Counted from the stretch's first letter, positions 42,891 through 51,278 are shown. The stretch is 64,000 nucleotides of DNA from Brevibacillus choshinensis (GCF_001420695.1 NZ_LJJB01000013.1:1391001-1455000); one strand, 5' to 3'. The notes: generated by a model from the sequence alone, not told the origin. Program-made: numbers and translations.

Positions 42891-44026
42891 ACCCCCGCCT
42901 CCTTTTCCGGTTGTTTGAAGACGTTTGGTACCTTGATCACGACCGTTGTTCCGCTTTCTGCTGATTCGATATCCATGCTACCGTTTACAAATTCGAGCCT
43001 TTCCTTCATGCCCCGCAGACCATTCCCGCGGATGTACGCGTATTCCGCTGCCATGCCGATTCCATCATCCCTGACTTTTAGCAGCAAATCCGTTCGCGTC
43101 GGCTCTATCACAACGGAACAAGTAGTCGCTCCACTGTGCTTTACGACGTTCGTGACAGCTTCCTTCAAGCACATGCTGAGTACGTTCTCCGTCATCAGCG
43201 AGGTATTTTGCAGGTTGGGATCTCCCTCCAAGACGAAGTCAATCTCTGCTGCTTTGGTGATCTGCTTGACCCGAAACAGCTCATCCTCCAGCCGTGTCCC
43301 ACGCATCTGGGTGACCATTTCCCGCACTTCCTTGAGGGCGATCCTCGCAGTCTGACGGATTTCTTCCAGCTCCGTTTGGGCACGACTCGGATTTTTACTG
43401 ATCAACTTGGAGGCAAGATCACTCTTCAGCCCGATCAACGACAGCTTTTGTCCCAACGTATCATGCAAGTCACGGGCGATTCGCTGACGTTCCTCCAGCT
43501 TGACCAGCTCGGAAATCTTTTTATTCGCATCCTCCAGCTGTCCCTGCAGCTTCTCTCCCTTGTTCCAGTTGTACGTCGTGACGGGAAGCAAAATCACAGC
43601 TACGAGGCTGACGAGGACGAAAGGCAGCTGCCTGAAAAACTCCGCGTTTTTCGATAAAAAGCCGAGATTGATCGTGACCACCGTACTGATCAGATGGACC
43701 GTATACAGCGTAAAGAATCCGATCTTATTTTGAATATGTCCGATGAAGAAAGCCAGAAATAGCGAGAAGTACACGTAGCCGAACAGGACAGTCATCGCAA
43801 TCGAAATAATGATTTGCAAACTCGTCCAAAAATAGACGGCCCACCCTTTGGATAAAAAGGAGAGCACGTAGCAGATAAAAAACATCAAGATCATCACGAT
43901 CCCGATCACCACTTCATATGTGGAGGAGGACCGGAAGATAAAGTAAAACGGGAGGATGTAAAAGACCACCCAGACATACGGGCTGAGGCCAGTATTTTTA
44001 TGAAGAATTTGATACCACTTCTGCAT
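42887..44026 (-). CDS. desK: DesK thermosensor histidine kinase
   Basis: 379-residue HisKA_3-type kinase with five hydrophobic segments in the first 155 residues and the phosphorylated His188 in RQRIARDLHDTLGQKLSLIGLK, the same position as in B. subtilis DesK. ATPase domain motifs near residues 290-350 (CLKEAVTNVVKHSGA, VRDDGIG, GNGLRGMKERL). It senses membrane thickness. It lies 62 bases after des. Confidence 0.93.
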   Translation of the reverse strand: MQKWYQILHKNTGLSPYVWVVFYILPFYFIFRSSSTYEVVIGIVMILMFFICYVLSFLSKGWAVYFWTSLQIIISIAMTVLFGYVYFSLFLAFFIGHIQNKIGFFTLYTVHLISTVVTINLGFLSKNAEFFRQLPFVLVSLVAVILLPVTTYNWNKGEKLQGQLEDANKKISELVKLEERQRIARDLHDTLGQKLSLIGLKSDLASKLISKNPSRAQTELEEIRQTARIALKEVREMVTQMRGTRLEDELFRVKQITKAAEIDFVLEGDPNLQNTSLMTENVLSMCLKEAVTNVVKHSGATTCSVVIEPTRTDLLLKVRDDGIGMAAEYAYIRGNGLRGMKERLEFVNGSMDIESAESGTTVVIKVPNVFKQPEKEAGV

Positions 44027-44088
44027 AGTTGCCCACCTTTTCTTGCCACTTATGCTAAGTGTATCCCAAACGATCAGGTTATGCAGGG

Positions 44089-45144
44089 TTATTTTCCTTC
44101 CAAACTCGCTCTTGGCACCGGAATGGAGTCCGTCAAAGCATCCGCTACAGCTGCTGGACGACCAAGATCCTGAAAACCGACGAACCTTTTATTCTCCTCG
44201 TCCCACAGGCGGAAGCGCAGCGATTTCAAGCTGGATGCCAATGTGATCGTAGTTGCCTGCTGGAGTGGCTTTGTTTCGTTATGTGCTCTCTCCAGATTGT
44301 AGTTAGGAACCTTAGGGCTCAGATGGTGCACGTGATGGAATCCGATATTGCCTGTAATCCATTGCAGTACTTTTGGCAGTTTGTAGTAGGAGCTTCCTTC
44401 GACCGCAGCTTTTACGTAGCTCCACTCAGCTTCCTCTTCAAAGTAGGAGTCCTCAAACGTGTGTTGGACATAAAACAGCCAGACACCAAGCAGACCGGAT
44501 ACGAAAAAGATAGGGCCTTGGATCATCAGAAACGCTTGCCAGCCAACTGCCCAAATCATGAGTGCATACAGACCAACGATCAGGCCATTCGTCAAATAGG
44601 TGTTCAAACGCTCTTTGCGTCTAGCAGCTTTGCGGTTGAAACGGTATTGAAATACGAATACAAAGGTAGGACCAAATATGAACAAAACGATCGGGTGGCG
44701 GTAAATTCGATAGGCGAAGCGAGTCCACGACGATGCAGACGTATATTCTTCGACCGTCATCATCCAAATGTCGCCAACTCCTCGTTTATCGAGGTTACTG
44801 CTGGTCGCGTGATGAATGGAGTGACTGTTTTTCCACTGCTCATACGGACATAGTGTCAAGACACCCGTAATAATGCCGAGAATGTCATTGGCCAGGCGGC
44901 TATTAAAAAACGATTGATGGCAGCAATCATGAAAAATAATAAACGTGCGGACTGTAAATCCGGCAGCGATAATCGTCAAAGGAAGGGTGAGCCAATACGA
45001 TACAGGCAGGCAGAGATACGCTGCATACCAGAGTAGCAATAGCGGCCCGATCGTGTTAATCAGTTGGCGGATACTTGCTCTCGTATCCGTTTTTTCATAA
45101 GGAGCAACCTCTTTCTTCAAATGGGCAATGTTGGATTGGTGCAT
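44089..45144 (-). CDS. des: Fatty acid desaturase (acyl-lipid delta-5 type)
   Basis: 351-residue membrane desaturase with three histidine boxes: HDCCH (72-76), HSIHH (108-112) and HHVHH near residue 291, plus the long segment HSIHHATSSNLDKRGVGDIWMMTV shared with B. subtilis Des. It introduces a cis double bond in phospholipid acyl chains on cold shock. First gene of the des-desK-desR operon; start with GAGGATATGCG-type site. The upstream palindrome ATGACA-AA-TGTCAT is the probable DesR site. Confidence 0.95.
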   Translation of the reverse strand: MHQSNIAHLKKEVAPYEKTDTRASIRQLINTIGPLLLLWYAAYLCLPVSYWLTLPLTIIAAGFTVRTFIIFHDCCHQSFFNSRLANDILGIITGVLTLCPYEQWKNSHSIHHATSSNLDKRGVGDIWMMTVEEYTSASSWTRFAYRIYRHPIVLFIFGPTFVFVFQYRFNRKAARRKERLNTYLTNGLIVGLYALMIWAVGWQAFLMIQGPIFFVSGLLGVWLFYVQHTFEDSYFEEEAEWSYVKAAVEGSSYYKLPKVLQWITGNIGFHHVHHLSPKVPNYNLERAHNETKPLQQATTITLASSLKSLRFRLWDEENKRFVGFQDLGRPAAVADALTDSIPVPRASLEGK

Positions 45145-45221
45145 CGCATATCCTCCTCGATCTGACGCGTGCGCTGGACGCCTGGCAGACAGGAGTCAAA
45201 CGCTTTATGCTTTTCACTTAT

Positions 45222-45227
45222 ATTGTA
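45222..45227 (-). promoter_or_regulatory. -10 element of the des promoter
   Basis: TACAAT on the minus strand with no good -35, as expected for an activator-dependent promoter. Confidence 0.45.
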
Positions 45228-45249
45228 GAAAATACAGACTTTTTGCTGT

Positions 45250-45288
45250 AGTCATAAACGTCAAGTCGAGGGTATGACAAATGTCATG
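45250..45288. promoter_or_regulatory. DesR-binding region upstream of des
   Basis: The palindrome ATGACA-AA-TGTCAT at 45274-45287 is accompanied by a weaker copy AGTCATAAACGTCAAG at about 45250-45265, close to the -35. Two adjacent DesR sites with this core are the known arrangement for the B. subtilis des promoter. Confidence 0.65.
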
Positions 45289-45383
45289 GGTGTAAGCGGT
45301 TTCTTCATTGTATTTTCCAATAAGGGAATTATCTGGTTGGCCCCGTCCTTTGGTTTTGCGGTCGATCAGACTGTGGTGGCGGA

Positions 45384-45589
45384 GAGGAAAAAGGGGAAGA
45401 CGCTCCAGCTTCGTAGGAACACCTGCTGGGGGTCATCCCTGCCGGCTCCATGCAAAAAACAAAACCGCGTCCAAAGCAGCCGTCTCAGGATGCTTCTCAG
45501 AGGTGGACACTTAAAGGCGTGTTTCGTTTTTTTCCATTACGCCTTGGCTGGTGTTCCTAAGATCTTCCGCTTATTTCCCCTTTTTCCTC
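45384..45589. repeat. 206-bp element with perfect 15-bp terminal inverted repeats
   Basis: GAGGAAAAAGGGGAA at 45384-45398 and its exact complement at 45575-45589 bound a non-coding element. Inside, 45403-45441 matches the copy at 19675-19713 in 37 of 39 bases. Ends and size suggest a MITE-like or REP-like element. Confidence 0.65.
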
Positions 45590-45842
45590 AGCCCAGCTTT
45601 GGCTCATCCACGTGCCGTACTTTGTGGGCTTTCCTGGGAGTTCCTTTGAGAAAAACCTACATGGAACCATGTCTTTGAAGAACGAAAGCTTGGTTTTCCT
45701 TATTCAATCGCTCCCTTGACACATCGAAAAGACATATTTGACGACTTCGTTCTTCTCTTGATTCACCTTATGTCCTTCGAAGCGTAACGATTGGGATATT
45801 AAGCTATTGATCCCTTGAACCTCTTAATACCAGGTAGCTAGA

Positions 45843-46078
45843 AACCACAACAGCTCGCAGGAGAAGCAGGCTTCCAGGCGGAGCGACTCCGGAACCCAGC
45901 TGAGCGTAACAACGAATTCACGGGATCCAGAAGCGGTACCTCTGTATTCCCTGCGGAGCGGCTACTACTTTACCGCTTCCCCGTGAATCGTTGTGGAGCG
46001 GACAGTCTAATCTTCTGCGTAGGGTGTGGCTGGAGCGCAGATCGGAAACCTGCTTCTCCCCACCTCAGCTATGTTGGT
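45843..46078. repeat. Long copy of the GGAGAAGCAGGTTTCC repeat family
   Basis: The left part (CCACAACAGCTCGCAGGAG through GGCGGAGCG, to about 45885) and right part (GGAGCGCAGATCGGAAACC to CACCTCAGCT, 46031-46070) equal the two halves of the short copy at 48.6 kb, but about 145 bp are inserted between them. The insert contains an inverted repeat AATTCACGGG.../...CCCGTGAATC (45914-45990) and AGCGGTA/TACCGCT. Non-coding. The rest of 45145-46204 shows no gene. Confidence 0.6.
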
Positions 46079-46152
46079 ATCACCCATTTTTATTCTTTGG
46101 ATAAAATTAATGGCTCATCAAATTTTATACTTTCCGTAGTAGACCAAAAAAC

Positions 46153-46190
46153 AGGTGCCCCAAAGTCATCTGACCGACTCTGGAACACCT
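46153..46190 (-). terminator. Terminator of the YtcJ-like amidohydrolase gene
   Basis: Minus-strand stem AGGTG/CACCT extended by GAGTC/GACTT-type pairing and followed by GTTTTTT. About 14 bases after the stop codon. Confidence 0.75.
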
Positions 46191-46204
46191 ATTTTCCTAT
46201 CCTC

Positions 46205-47992
46205 TTATTTCTTTTCTGGTTGAATCTGATAAACTGCTTTTCCTTCCACCACCGTCAAGAGAACCTTTACATCTTTAATCTTGGTCGCAGGCATCTCAAA
46301 CAGGTTTTGATCCAAAACGATCAGATCTGCCTTTTTGCCTGGTTCCAGCGATCCCGTGATGTCCTCAACATGGTTAGCGTAGGCGCCATCAATGGTGAAG
46401 CTCGCGATCATATCAGCCAACGTCGCGCGCTCATCCGGATTTGCGATTTTGCTCGGATCGGTCTCTCCCTCTGCAATCCGCGTAACCCCTTGCTGAATGC
46501 CATGAAGCGGATTGAATTCTGGCGTTACGATGTAATCGCTAGAAGACGCGATGTGTACCCCTTGATTGATAAAGCTCTTCATCGGGTACTCTTTCTCTGC
46601 ACGCTCTTGTCCCAGATACGGAACCTCGATCTCGTCGTAGTAGCCATCCTCCTGCATGAACCAGAACGGTTGAACAATGCCGACTGCGCCGAGCTTTTTG
46701 AAGCGCTCGATATCTTGTGGATTGACTAGCTGCAGATGCACGAGTGAGTGGCGAGCGTCATGTGCACCGTTTTGTTTTTCCGCGTATTCCATGCCATCCA
46801 GCGCAATCCGAGTAGAAGCATCTCCGATGGAATGAACATGCAGTTGGAAGCCCGCTTTGTCTACGGCCGCTGCCGTCTTGTTGTAATTGTCTACCTTCCA
46901 GATCAACTCACCGTTTGTTTCTTTATGCTCATATGGTTTTTCCAGGTAAGCGGTCGCTCCCTCGATTACCCCGTCCATAAAGATTTTCACCGCGTTCACT
47001 TGGAACAACGGGTATTGGTCGCGCTCTCTGATCTTTACGAACTCTGCGACTTGCTCAGGACCTTTGTCCGGATTGGCTGTCACAGCATTGCGGAAACGAA
47101 TGGTCAGCTTGTTTTCCTTGGCCAGCTCTTCATACGCTTCGAGCACGTTTGGATAGCGCAGCATATCAGGGTCACGCACGGTGGTTACGCCGCGCTCTAC
47201 TGCCTTGTGCTGATACTCTTCAATCCCGGATTTGTACTGCTGAACGGTGTAGCCACCGATTTTTTTCAGTACGAGGTCCATCGCCTTTTCACGCAGTGTT
47301 CCTGATGGTTCACCCGTTTTCGGATCGCGCTCGATGATGCCACCTTCTGGATTTTTCGTATCCTTCGTGATGCCTGCAAGCGCAAGCGACGCGGAGTTCA
47401 CCCACAGCGAATGTCCATCATCGGAGGTCAGAGCGATCGGCGTCTTCGCATCGATAGCATCCAGAACCTCTTTGCGCGGACCAATCCCAGGTGCTACTGG
47501 ATTGCTCCAGCCACGGCCCTGAAATGTTTCTTCCTGCGGATGCTCCTTGATAAATGCTTTGATTGTCTCCACGTACTCATCCAGAGAGCCACCGTCAAAT
47601 AAATCAATGGAATAGATCAGTCCTGTCGTTTTGCTCGCATGAGTATGGCTGTCGATGAAGCCTGGCAGTAGCATTTTGCCTTGCAGGTCCGTCACCTTGG
47701 TGCTTTTCCCTATGTACTTTTTCGCGCCCTCGTCACTTCCGACATAGACGATCTGATCGCCGCGAATGGCGACAGCCTGTACGACATTACGGTTTCGATC
47801 CACGGTGTATACGACGCCATTCGTGAATACTTGATCCGCTGGTTGTACAACCGCAATCACTGCTTTACCTGATGCTTGTCCCGCAGACTGCGTCGACCCT
47901 GGCGACTTCGTCGACCCCGGCGACTGTGCGAATGCAGCCATCGGGCTCATCAACGCTGTGACGAGCAGAGCGCTGGTCATTTTCTTGAACAA
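46205..47992 (-). CDS. Exported YtcJ-like amidohydrolase
   Basis: About 595 residues of the metal-dependent amidohydrolase superfamily, YtcJ/Amidohydro_3 type. An N-terminal signal peptide (KKMTSALLVTALMSPMAAFA) is followed by a Ser/Gly-rich linker with a SPGST duplication. Metal ligands are visible: DSHTHA (near 115), the lysine/aspartate in KIFMDGVIEGA, HVHSIGDAS, and SSSDYIVTP. The start is probably TTG 47992, since AGGTGGGG precedes it, rather than GTG 48004. Most YtcJ relatives are cytoplasmic; secretion here is a notable variation. The substrate is unknown. Confidence 0.87.
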   Translation of the reverse strand: MFKKMTSALLVTALMSPMAAFAQSPGSTKSPGSTQSAGQASGKAVIAVVQPADQVFTNGVVYTVDRNRNVVQAVAIRGDQIVYVGSDEGAKKYIGKSTKVTDLQGKMLLPGFIDSHTHASKTTGLIYSIDLFDGGSLDEYVETIKAFIKEHPQEETFQGRGWSNPVAPGIGPRKEVLDAIDAKTPIALTSDDGHSLWVNSASLALAGITKDTKNPEGGIIERDPKTGEPSGTLREKAMDLVLKKIGGYTVQQYKSGIEEYQHKAVERGVTTVRDPDMLRYPNVLEAYEELAKENKLTIRFRNAVTANPDKGPEQVAEFVKIRERDQYPLFQVNAVKIFMDGVIEGATAYLEKPYEHKETNGELIWKVDNYNKTAAAVDKAGFQLHVHSIGDASTRIALDGMEYAEKQNGAHDARHSLVHLQLVNPQDIERFKKLGAVGIVQPFWFMQEDGYYDEIEVPYLGQERAEKEYPMKSFINQGVHIASSSDYIVTPEFNPLHGIQQGVTRIAEGETDPSKIANPDERATLADMIASFTIDGAYANHVEDITGSLEPGKKADLIVLDQNLFEMPATKIKDVKVLLTVVEGKAVYQIQPEKK

Positions 47993-48129
47993 ATAGATCC
48001 CCACCTATCTACTTCTATGTTGCTTCTCTCTGAAAGCACAAAAACGATTTTAGCATTGCAACTCTGAAAATTCCATGAGTTTCACGTCGTTATATGCTGG
48101 TTTGTTCATACACACAAACCAATCCACAC

Positions 48130-48159
48130 TTGACAACTCGGAATTATGATTCTTAAATA
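48130..48159 (+). promoter_or_regulatory. Promoter of the VOC-family gene
   Basis: Perfect TTGACA, 18-base spacer, TAAATA. About 40 bases before the start codon at 48201. Confidence 0.6.
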
Positions 48160-48200
48160 AAAAGAGACTATCATTTCATAAGAGATGGGGCGTATACAAA

Positions 48201-48584
48201 ATGGCGAAAAAGCGCATTGACCACGTAGGTATGGTCGTAAAAGATTTTGAGAAGGCCATCGAATTCTATCAAACGATTGTTGGCTTTGAACTGAAAGGCA
48301 AAATCACGCACACTAACGGAATCTTCCAACTGGCTTTTCTCGGCTTTGGCAACTCCGACGAGACGGAGCTGGAAATCATCCATGGCTATAACGACAATCT
48401 TCCTTCCGAGGGAAAAGTGCACCATTTTGCCATAAACGTAGACAACCTCGAAGAAGAATACGAGCGTGTCAGCAAGCTCGGGGCTCAATTCGTTGATCCT
48501 GAAATTGTCACGCTGCCAAACGGCTATCGCTATTTCTTTATCTTTGGACCTGAGGGCGAATGGGTCGAATTCCTCCAAAGATAA
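48201..48584 (+). CDS. VOC-family (glyoxalase-like) protein
   Basis: 127 residues in the beta-alpha-beta-beta-beta fold of the vicinal oxygen chelate superfamily. It begins RIDHVGMVVKDFEKAIEFYQTIVGF (His8 as a likely metal ligand) and has a second repeat KVHHFAINVDNLEEEYERV, with PEGEWVEFLQR carrying the terminal glutamate ligand. Looks like lactoylglutathione lyase/methylmalonyl-CoA epimerase relatives; the reaction is unassigned. Monocistronic; followed by a repeat element. Confidence 0.85.
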   Translation: MAKKRIDHVGMVVKDFEKAIEFYQTIVGFELKGKITHTNGIFQLAFLGFGNSDETELEIIHGYNDNLPSEGKVHHFAINVDNLEEEYERVSKLGAQFVDPEIVTLPNGYRYFFIFGPEGEWVEFLQR

Positions 48585-48619
48585 TGGCCATCTTTCGCAA
48601 AAACAGGTTGCTTAAAACC

Positions 48620-48705
48620 ACAAAAGATCGCAGGAGAAGCAGGTTTCCAGGCGGAGCGCAGATCGGAAACCTGCTTCTCCCCAAGCCTTTGCTGTGTGGA
48701 TATCA
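48620..48705. repeat. Interspersed repeat with perfect 16-bp inverted repeat
   Basis: GGAGAAGCAGGTTTCC (48633-48648) and GGAAACCTGCTTCTCC (48665-48680) are exact complements around a 16-nt loop. The flanks CCACAAAAGATCGCA and TGTGGATATCACC match the 45.84-46.08 kb copy, and the right half matches the 19.7-kb copy. No T-run follows, so it is not a simple terminator. Confidence 0.75.
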
Positions 48706-48721
48706 CCCGATATGATTAAAA

Positions 48722-48754
48722 GAGCCACTCTCTAACGAGAAAGTGGCTCTTTTT
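48722..48754. terminator. Terminator shared by the VOC and acetyltransferase genes
   Basis: Stem GAGCCACT/AGTGGCTC with inner TCTC/GAGA pairing and TTTTT on the plus strand. Confidence 0.8.
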
Positions 48755-48777
48755 GCTGTTCATTTATCTACTACACA

Positions 48778-49242
48778 CTAGGTAGCAACAGGGAATCTCA
48801 TGACCAACTCACCGTCATACTGCTCACCTGTTTCTACAAATCCCAGGCGGCGATACAGCTGGAAGGCAGAAAAATTGTGTGGGTATACGGTCAGCCTCAC
48901 TTCCCGACATTGAGAGAACCGACCTGTAATATAGTCAATCATCTGACGTAGAGCAGCTTTCCCGTAGCCTTTTCCCTGCTGGCTCTCATCAATCAGAAAG
49001 CCATTAATCCAGTACATATCTGACGTCTGTTCGACGAAGGCATGCATCATAAATCCGACCATCTTGTCCTCGTGATAAATCGCAAAAGGGAGGTACTCTA
49101 CCCCATCCCCGTCCGGCTTGATGTACACTTTTGCGAGTGACACCGCTACTGTCGGCACTAAGTCCTTCTGCTCTTCCTTTACTTGCAAGGCCAGCGCTTC
49201 CAACCAATTCTCTCTGGTCACAGACCTCAATTGAATGCTCAT
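48778..49242 (-). CDS. GNAT-family acetyltransferase (BltD/diamine type)
   Basis: 154 residues with a layout like B. subtilis BltD and other spermidine/diamine acetyltransferases: N-terminal MSIQLRSVTRENWLEALAL, PFAIYHEDKMVGFMM, the acetyl-CoA loop IDESQQGKGYGKAALRQMI, and the C-terminal NFSAFQLYRRLGFVETGEQYDGELVM. A polyamine target is plausible from this pattern but not proven. A truncated LuxR-type gene lies just upstream. Confidence 0.82.
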   Translation of the reverse strand: MSIQLRSVTRENWLEALALQVKEEQKDLVPTVAVSLAKVYIKPDGDGVEYLPFAIYHEDKMVGFMMHAFVEQTSDMYWINGFLIDESQQGKGYGKAALRQMIDYITGRFSQCREVRLTVYPHNFSAFQLYRRLGFVETGEQYDGELVMRFPVAT

Positions 49243-49271
49243 GCTAGACTTCCTTTCCGCACTTCGTCCCG

Positions 49272-49814
49272 TTAGATGAACCCTCTGCGATACAGCTCCC
49301 CGATCGCATGGGACCGATTTTGTGCTCCCAGCTTTTTGATGGCGGATTTGACGTACTGCTTTACTGTGAATTCACTGATCTCCATCGAGTCAGCCATTTC
49401 CTTCGTATTTTCTCCCCAAGCTATTCTTCGCATGACTTCCAGTTCCCTTTTGCTTAACAGCTGTTGATGATTTTCTGCTCCCGTTGCACCTAACATGATT
49501 TTGCCCACCTGCTTCCCGTACAACGTGAATGAGGAGAGCGAGTGTTCATCAAATGGTTCTGACTCAAAATCGGAGCTGCAAATATATCCGACAACGACAG
49601 GTCCGCAGCAGATCGGTACCACAAGCATGGAATGTATCGTAGATGGCATGATGTCTTTGGTGCTCATTTGCTTCAGATAGTCGAGTCCCGTACAAAACTT
49701 TGCCTGACGTTCACGAATCGCTGAAAAGATGATCGGGTATGATCGTATGTCCTCCCTTATTTCCCCTAAATATACCATCCCGGTTGATTGCAGGGAAATA
49801 ATTCCTTCTGCCAA
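49272..49814 (-). pseudogene. LuxR-type regulator, 5'-truncated
   Basis: 180 residues: part of a GAF-like sensor (HSMLVVPICCGPVVVGYICSSDF) and an intact LuxR HTH (LLSKRELEVMRRIAWGENTKEMADSMEISEFTVKQYVKSAIKKLGAQNRSHAIGELY). The first codon would be a TTG without any ribosome site, and continuing upstream in the frame reaches a TGA after eight codons; a shifted frame continues the protein-like sequence (GRDGSGLGHLAEG). Full-length relatives carry a longer sensor domain. I read this as an N-terminally truncated or frameshifted remnant, although a shortened working regulator cannot be excluded. Confidence 0.65.
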
Positions 49815-49900
49815 ATGGCCAAGCCCGAGCCGTCACGCCCGACTAAGGGATCACCGTCAGCCTTTGTTAATTTAATGGCTTTGCCATGGTGAACGTCTTC

Positions 49901-50263
49901 TCACTCGAGGGTCTTGTAGTAGTCAATTTTCCTTTTGATGCTCTCCAAATTTTCCTCTAGAGCTCTCATTTGAAGCTCTATCTTCTCTTGATGCGCTTCT
50001 AGCATGTGCCTCCTCGCCCGTACGGTAGAGATCCCCTCGCTACGTAAATCAGAAAAACCTTTCATGTCAGAGATAGTCATTCCCGTTTCTCGCAAGCGAA
50101 TGAGGAATTCAATCCATGCTAGGTCAGACTCCGAATACTGACGATATCCCTGCTCATTACGCGCTACTCCATCCAGTAATCCTATTTTTTCGTAGTACCG
50201 CAACGTATGCACGGTAAGTCCTGTGATTTTAGCAGCTTGTTGAATCGCGAATTGTTTATCCAT
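49901..50263 (-). CDS. MerR-family transcriptional regulator
   Basis: 120 residues: N-terminal MerR HTH (FAIQQAAKITGLTVHTLRYYEKIGLL) and coiled coil (about residues 75-117) with a short C terminus, as in the redox/aldehyde-sensing subfamily (AdhR/NmlR-like). There is no conserved cysteine pair for metal binding; the sequence has no cysteine at all. Divergent from a carboxymuconolactone decarboxylase-like gene, an association common for AdhR-type regulators, and the shared promoter has the stretched spacer that MerR proteins act on. Confidence 0.9.
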   Translation of the reverse strand: MDKQFAIQQAAKITGLTVHTLRYYEKIGLLDGVARNEQGYRQYSESDLAWIEFLIRLRETGMTISDMKGFSDLRSEGISTVRARRHMLEAHQEKIELQMRALEENLESIKRKIDYYKTLE

Positions 50264-50294
50264 GTAAGTGATTATATACCCAAATAAAAAAACA

Positions 50295-50325
50295 TTGCAT
50301 TAGAGTGCACTCGAAACGATAACAT
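50295..50325 (+). promoter_or_regulatory. MerR-type promoter with 19-bp spacer
   Basis: TTGCAT (50295-50300), 19-base spacer, TAACAT (50320-50325). The spacer holds the palindrome GAGTGCACTC (50303-50312), a typical MerR operator position. Confidence 0.65.
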
Positions 50326-50367
50326 TTACTCTCGAATGACTCATTACTTACAACGGGAGGTTTTGAC

Positions 50368-50775
50368 ATGGATACAGAACGCTTTCAACGCGGATGGGAT
50401 AAGTTAATGGAAGTGGACGGGGAAGGGGGCCAGCGTGTGATTGAATCACTGAAAGACATTGCTCCTGATCTGGGAAGGTACGTAGTGGAATTTGCATTTG
50501 GAGAGATTTATTCCAGAGAAGGTCTCGACTTAAAGCAACGACAGCTTGTGACTATAGCTTCCCTGACAACCCAAGGTGGATGTGAACCACAGCTCAATGT
50601 CCACATCCATGCAGCACTCAATGTCGGACTCACTGCCCATGAAATCATCGAAGCGATCACCCATTGCATTCCCTATACAGGTTTTCCCCGTGTGCTAAAT
50701 GCTATATTTACAGCGAAGCATGTTTTTGAAGAACGAAATGTGGTTCTGGAGAAGAACGTTTCATTAGGAATCTAA
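50368..50775 (+). CDS. Carboxymuconolactone decarboxylase-family protein
   Basis: 135-residue all-helical CMD/AhpD-like protein. The central helix LKQRQLVTIASLTTQGGCEPQLNVHIHAALNVGLTAHEIIEAITHCIPYTGFPRVLNA is the family core; only single cysteines (GGCEP and THCIP), not the CxxC of AhpD peroxidases, are present. In Bacillales such genes under AdhR-type MerR control respond to aldehydes or electrophiles. Its own ribosome site is GGGAGG. The reaction is unknown. Confidence 0.88.
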   Translation: MDTERFQRGWDKLMEVDGEGGQRVIESLKDIAPDLGRYVVEFAFGEIYSREGLDLKQRQLVTIASLTTQGGCEPQLNVHIHAALNVGLTAHEIIEAITHCIPYTGFPRVLNAIFTAKHVFEERNVVLEKNVSLGI

Positions 50776-50784
50776 AAAAGGGAA

Positions 50785-50815
50785 GGGTGGAAAGATAACA
50801 TACATCTCTCCACCC
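50785..50815 (-). terminator. Terminator of the radical SAM/HEAT operon
   Basis: Stem GGGTGGA/TCCACCC; on the minus strand it is followed by TTCCCTTTTTT. Confidence 0.65.
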
Positions 50816-50843
50816 TCTCGCTATACCATTTCTATTGTTCTAT

Positions 50844-51278
50844 CTACAACGAGGACCATGTGCTTTCGAGCCACTGGTCAAAGTCGTCCCCTTTTTCACC
50901 TTCGTATGAATCATATATATCCGTTCTCATCTTTTGTAGCTTCTCTCGGAACTCTTCAAACGTATGACCCTTTGGTAAGCTCTTCTTGATCCTTACCAGG
51001 CTCTTGGTTGTTCCTTTAATCAAATCACCTTTTTTCTGTGGCGGCAATTGGACGGCTTCGCCAAATCCCTTGAGCTTGTAGAAGGCTGCTTGTTGTACCT
51101 TGTACACGGAATCGTTGATCAAGATACGCTTTAATAAACCAATTGTCTGGGCGTCTTTCCACTTACCCAGCTCTTCAACAGCTTCTAAACGTTCTCTCCA
51201 ATTCGACGTGCGATTGGCTGATTTTTTTAAATCCTCATAATGAGGGGGAAACTCATTTTTCACTTCACTCGTATTCAA
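50844..51278 (-). CDS. HEAT-repeat protein
   Basis: About 145 residues. The start is TTG 51278 (MNTSEVKNEF) with AAAGGAG upstream; the open frame to 51374 lacks one. Residues 15-75 form HEAT-like helical hairpins (NWRERLEAVEELGKWKDAQTIGLLKRILINDSVYKVQQAAFYKLKGFG); a charged C-terminal part follows. It is 100 bases downstream of a radical SAM gene in the same direction. HEAT proteins are protein-binding scaffolds; no enzymatic motif is visible. Confidence 0.78.
   Translation of the reverse strand: MNTSEVKNEFPPHYEDLKKSANRTSNWRERLEAVEELGKWKDAQTIGLLKRILINDSVYKVQQAAFYKLKGFGEAVQLPPQKKGDLIKGTTKSLVRIKKSLPKGHTFEEFREKLQKMRTDIYDSYEGEKGDDFDQWLESTWSSL

Noticed and set aside
45274-45678. 134-codon open frame in the 1-kb non-coding stretch
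   Set aside because: It starts inside the DesR palindrome and runs through the inverted-repeat element; composition is not protein-like.
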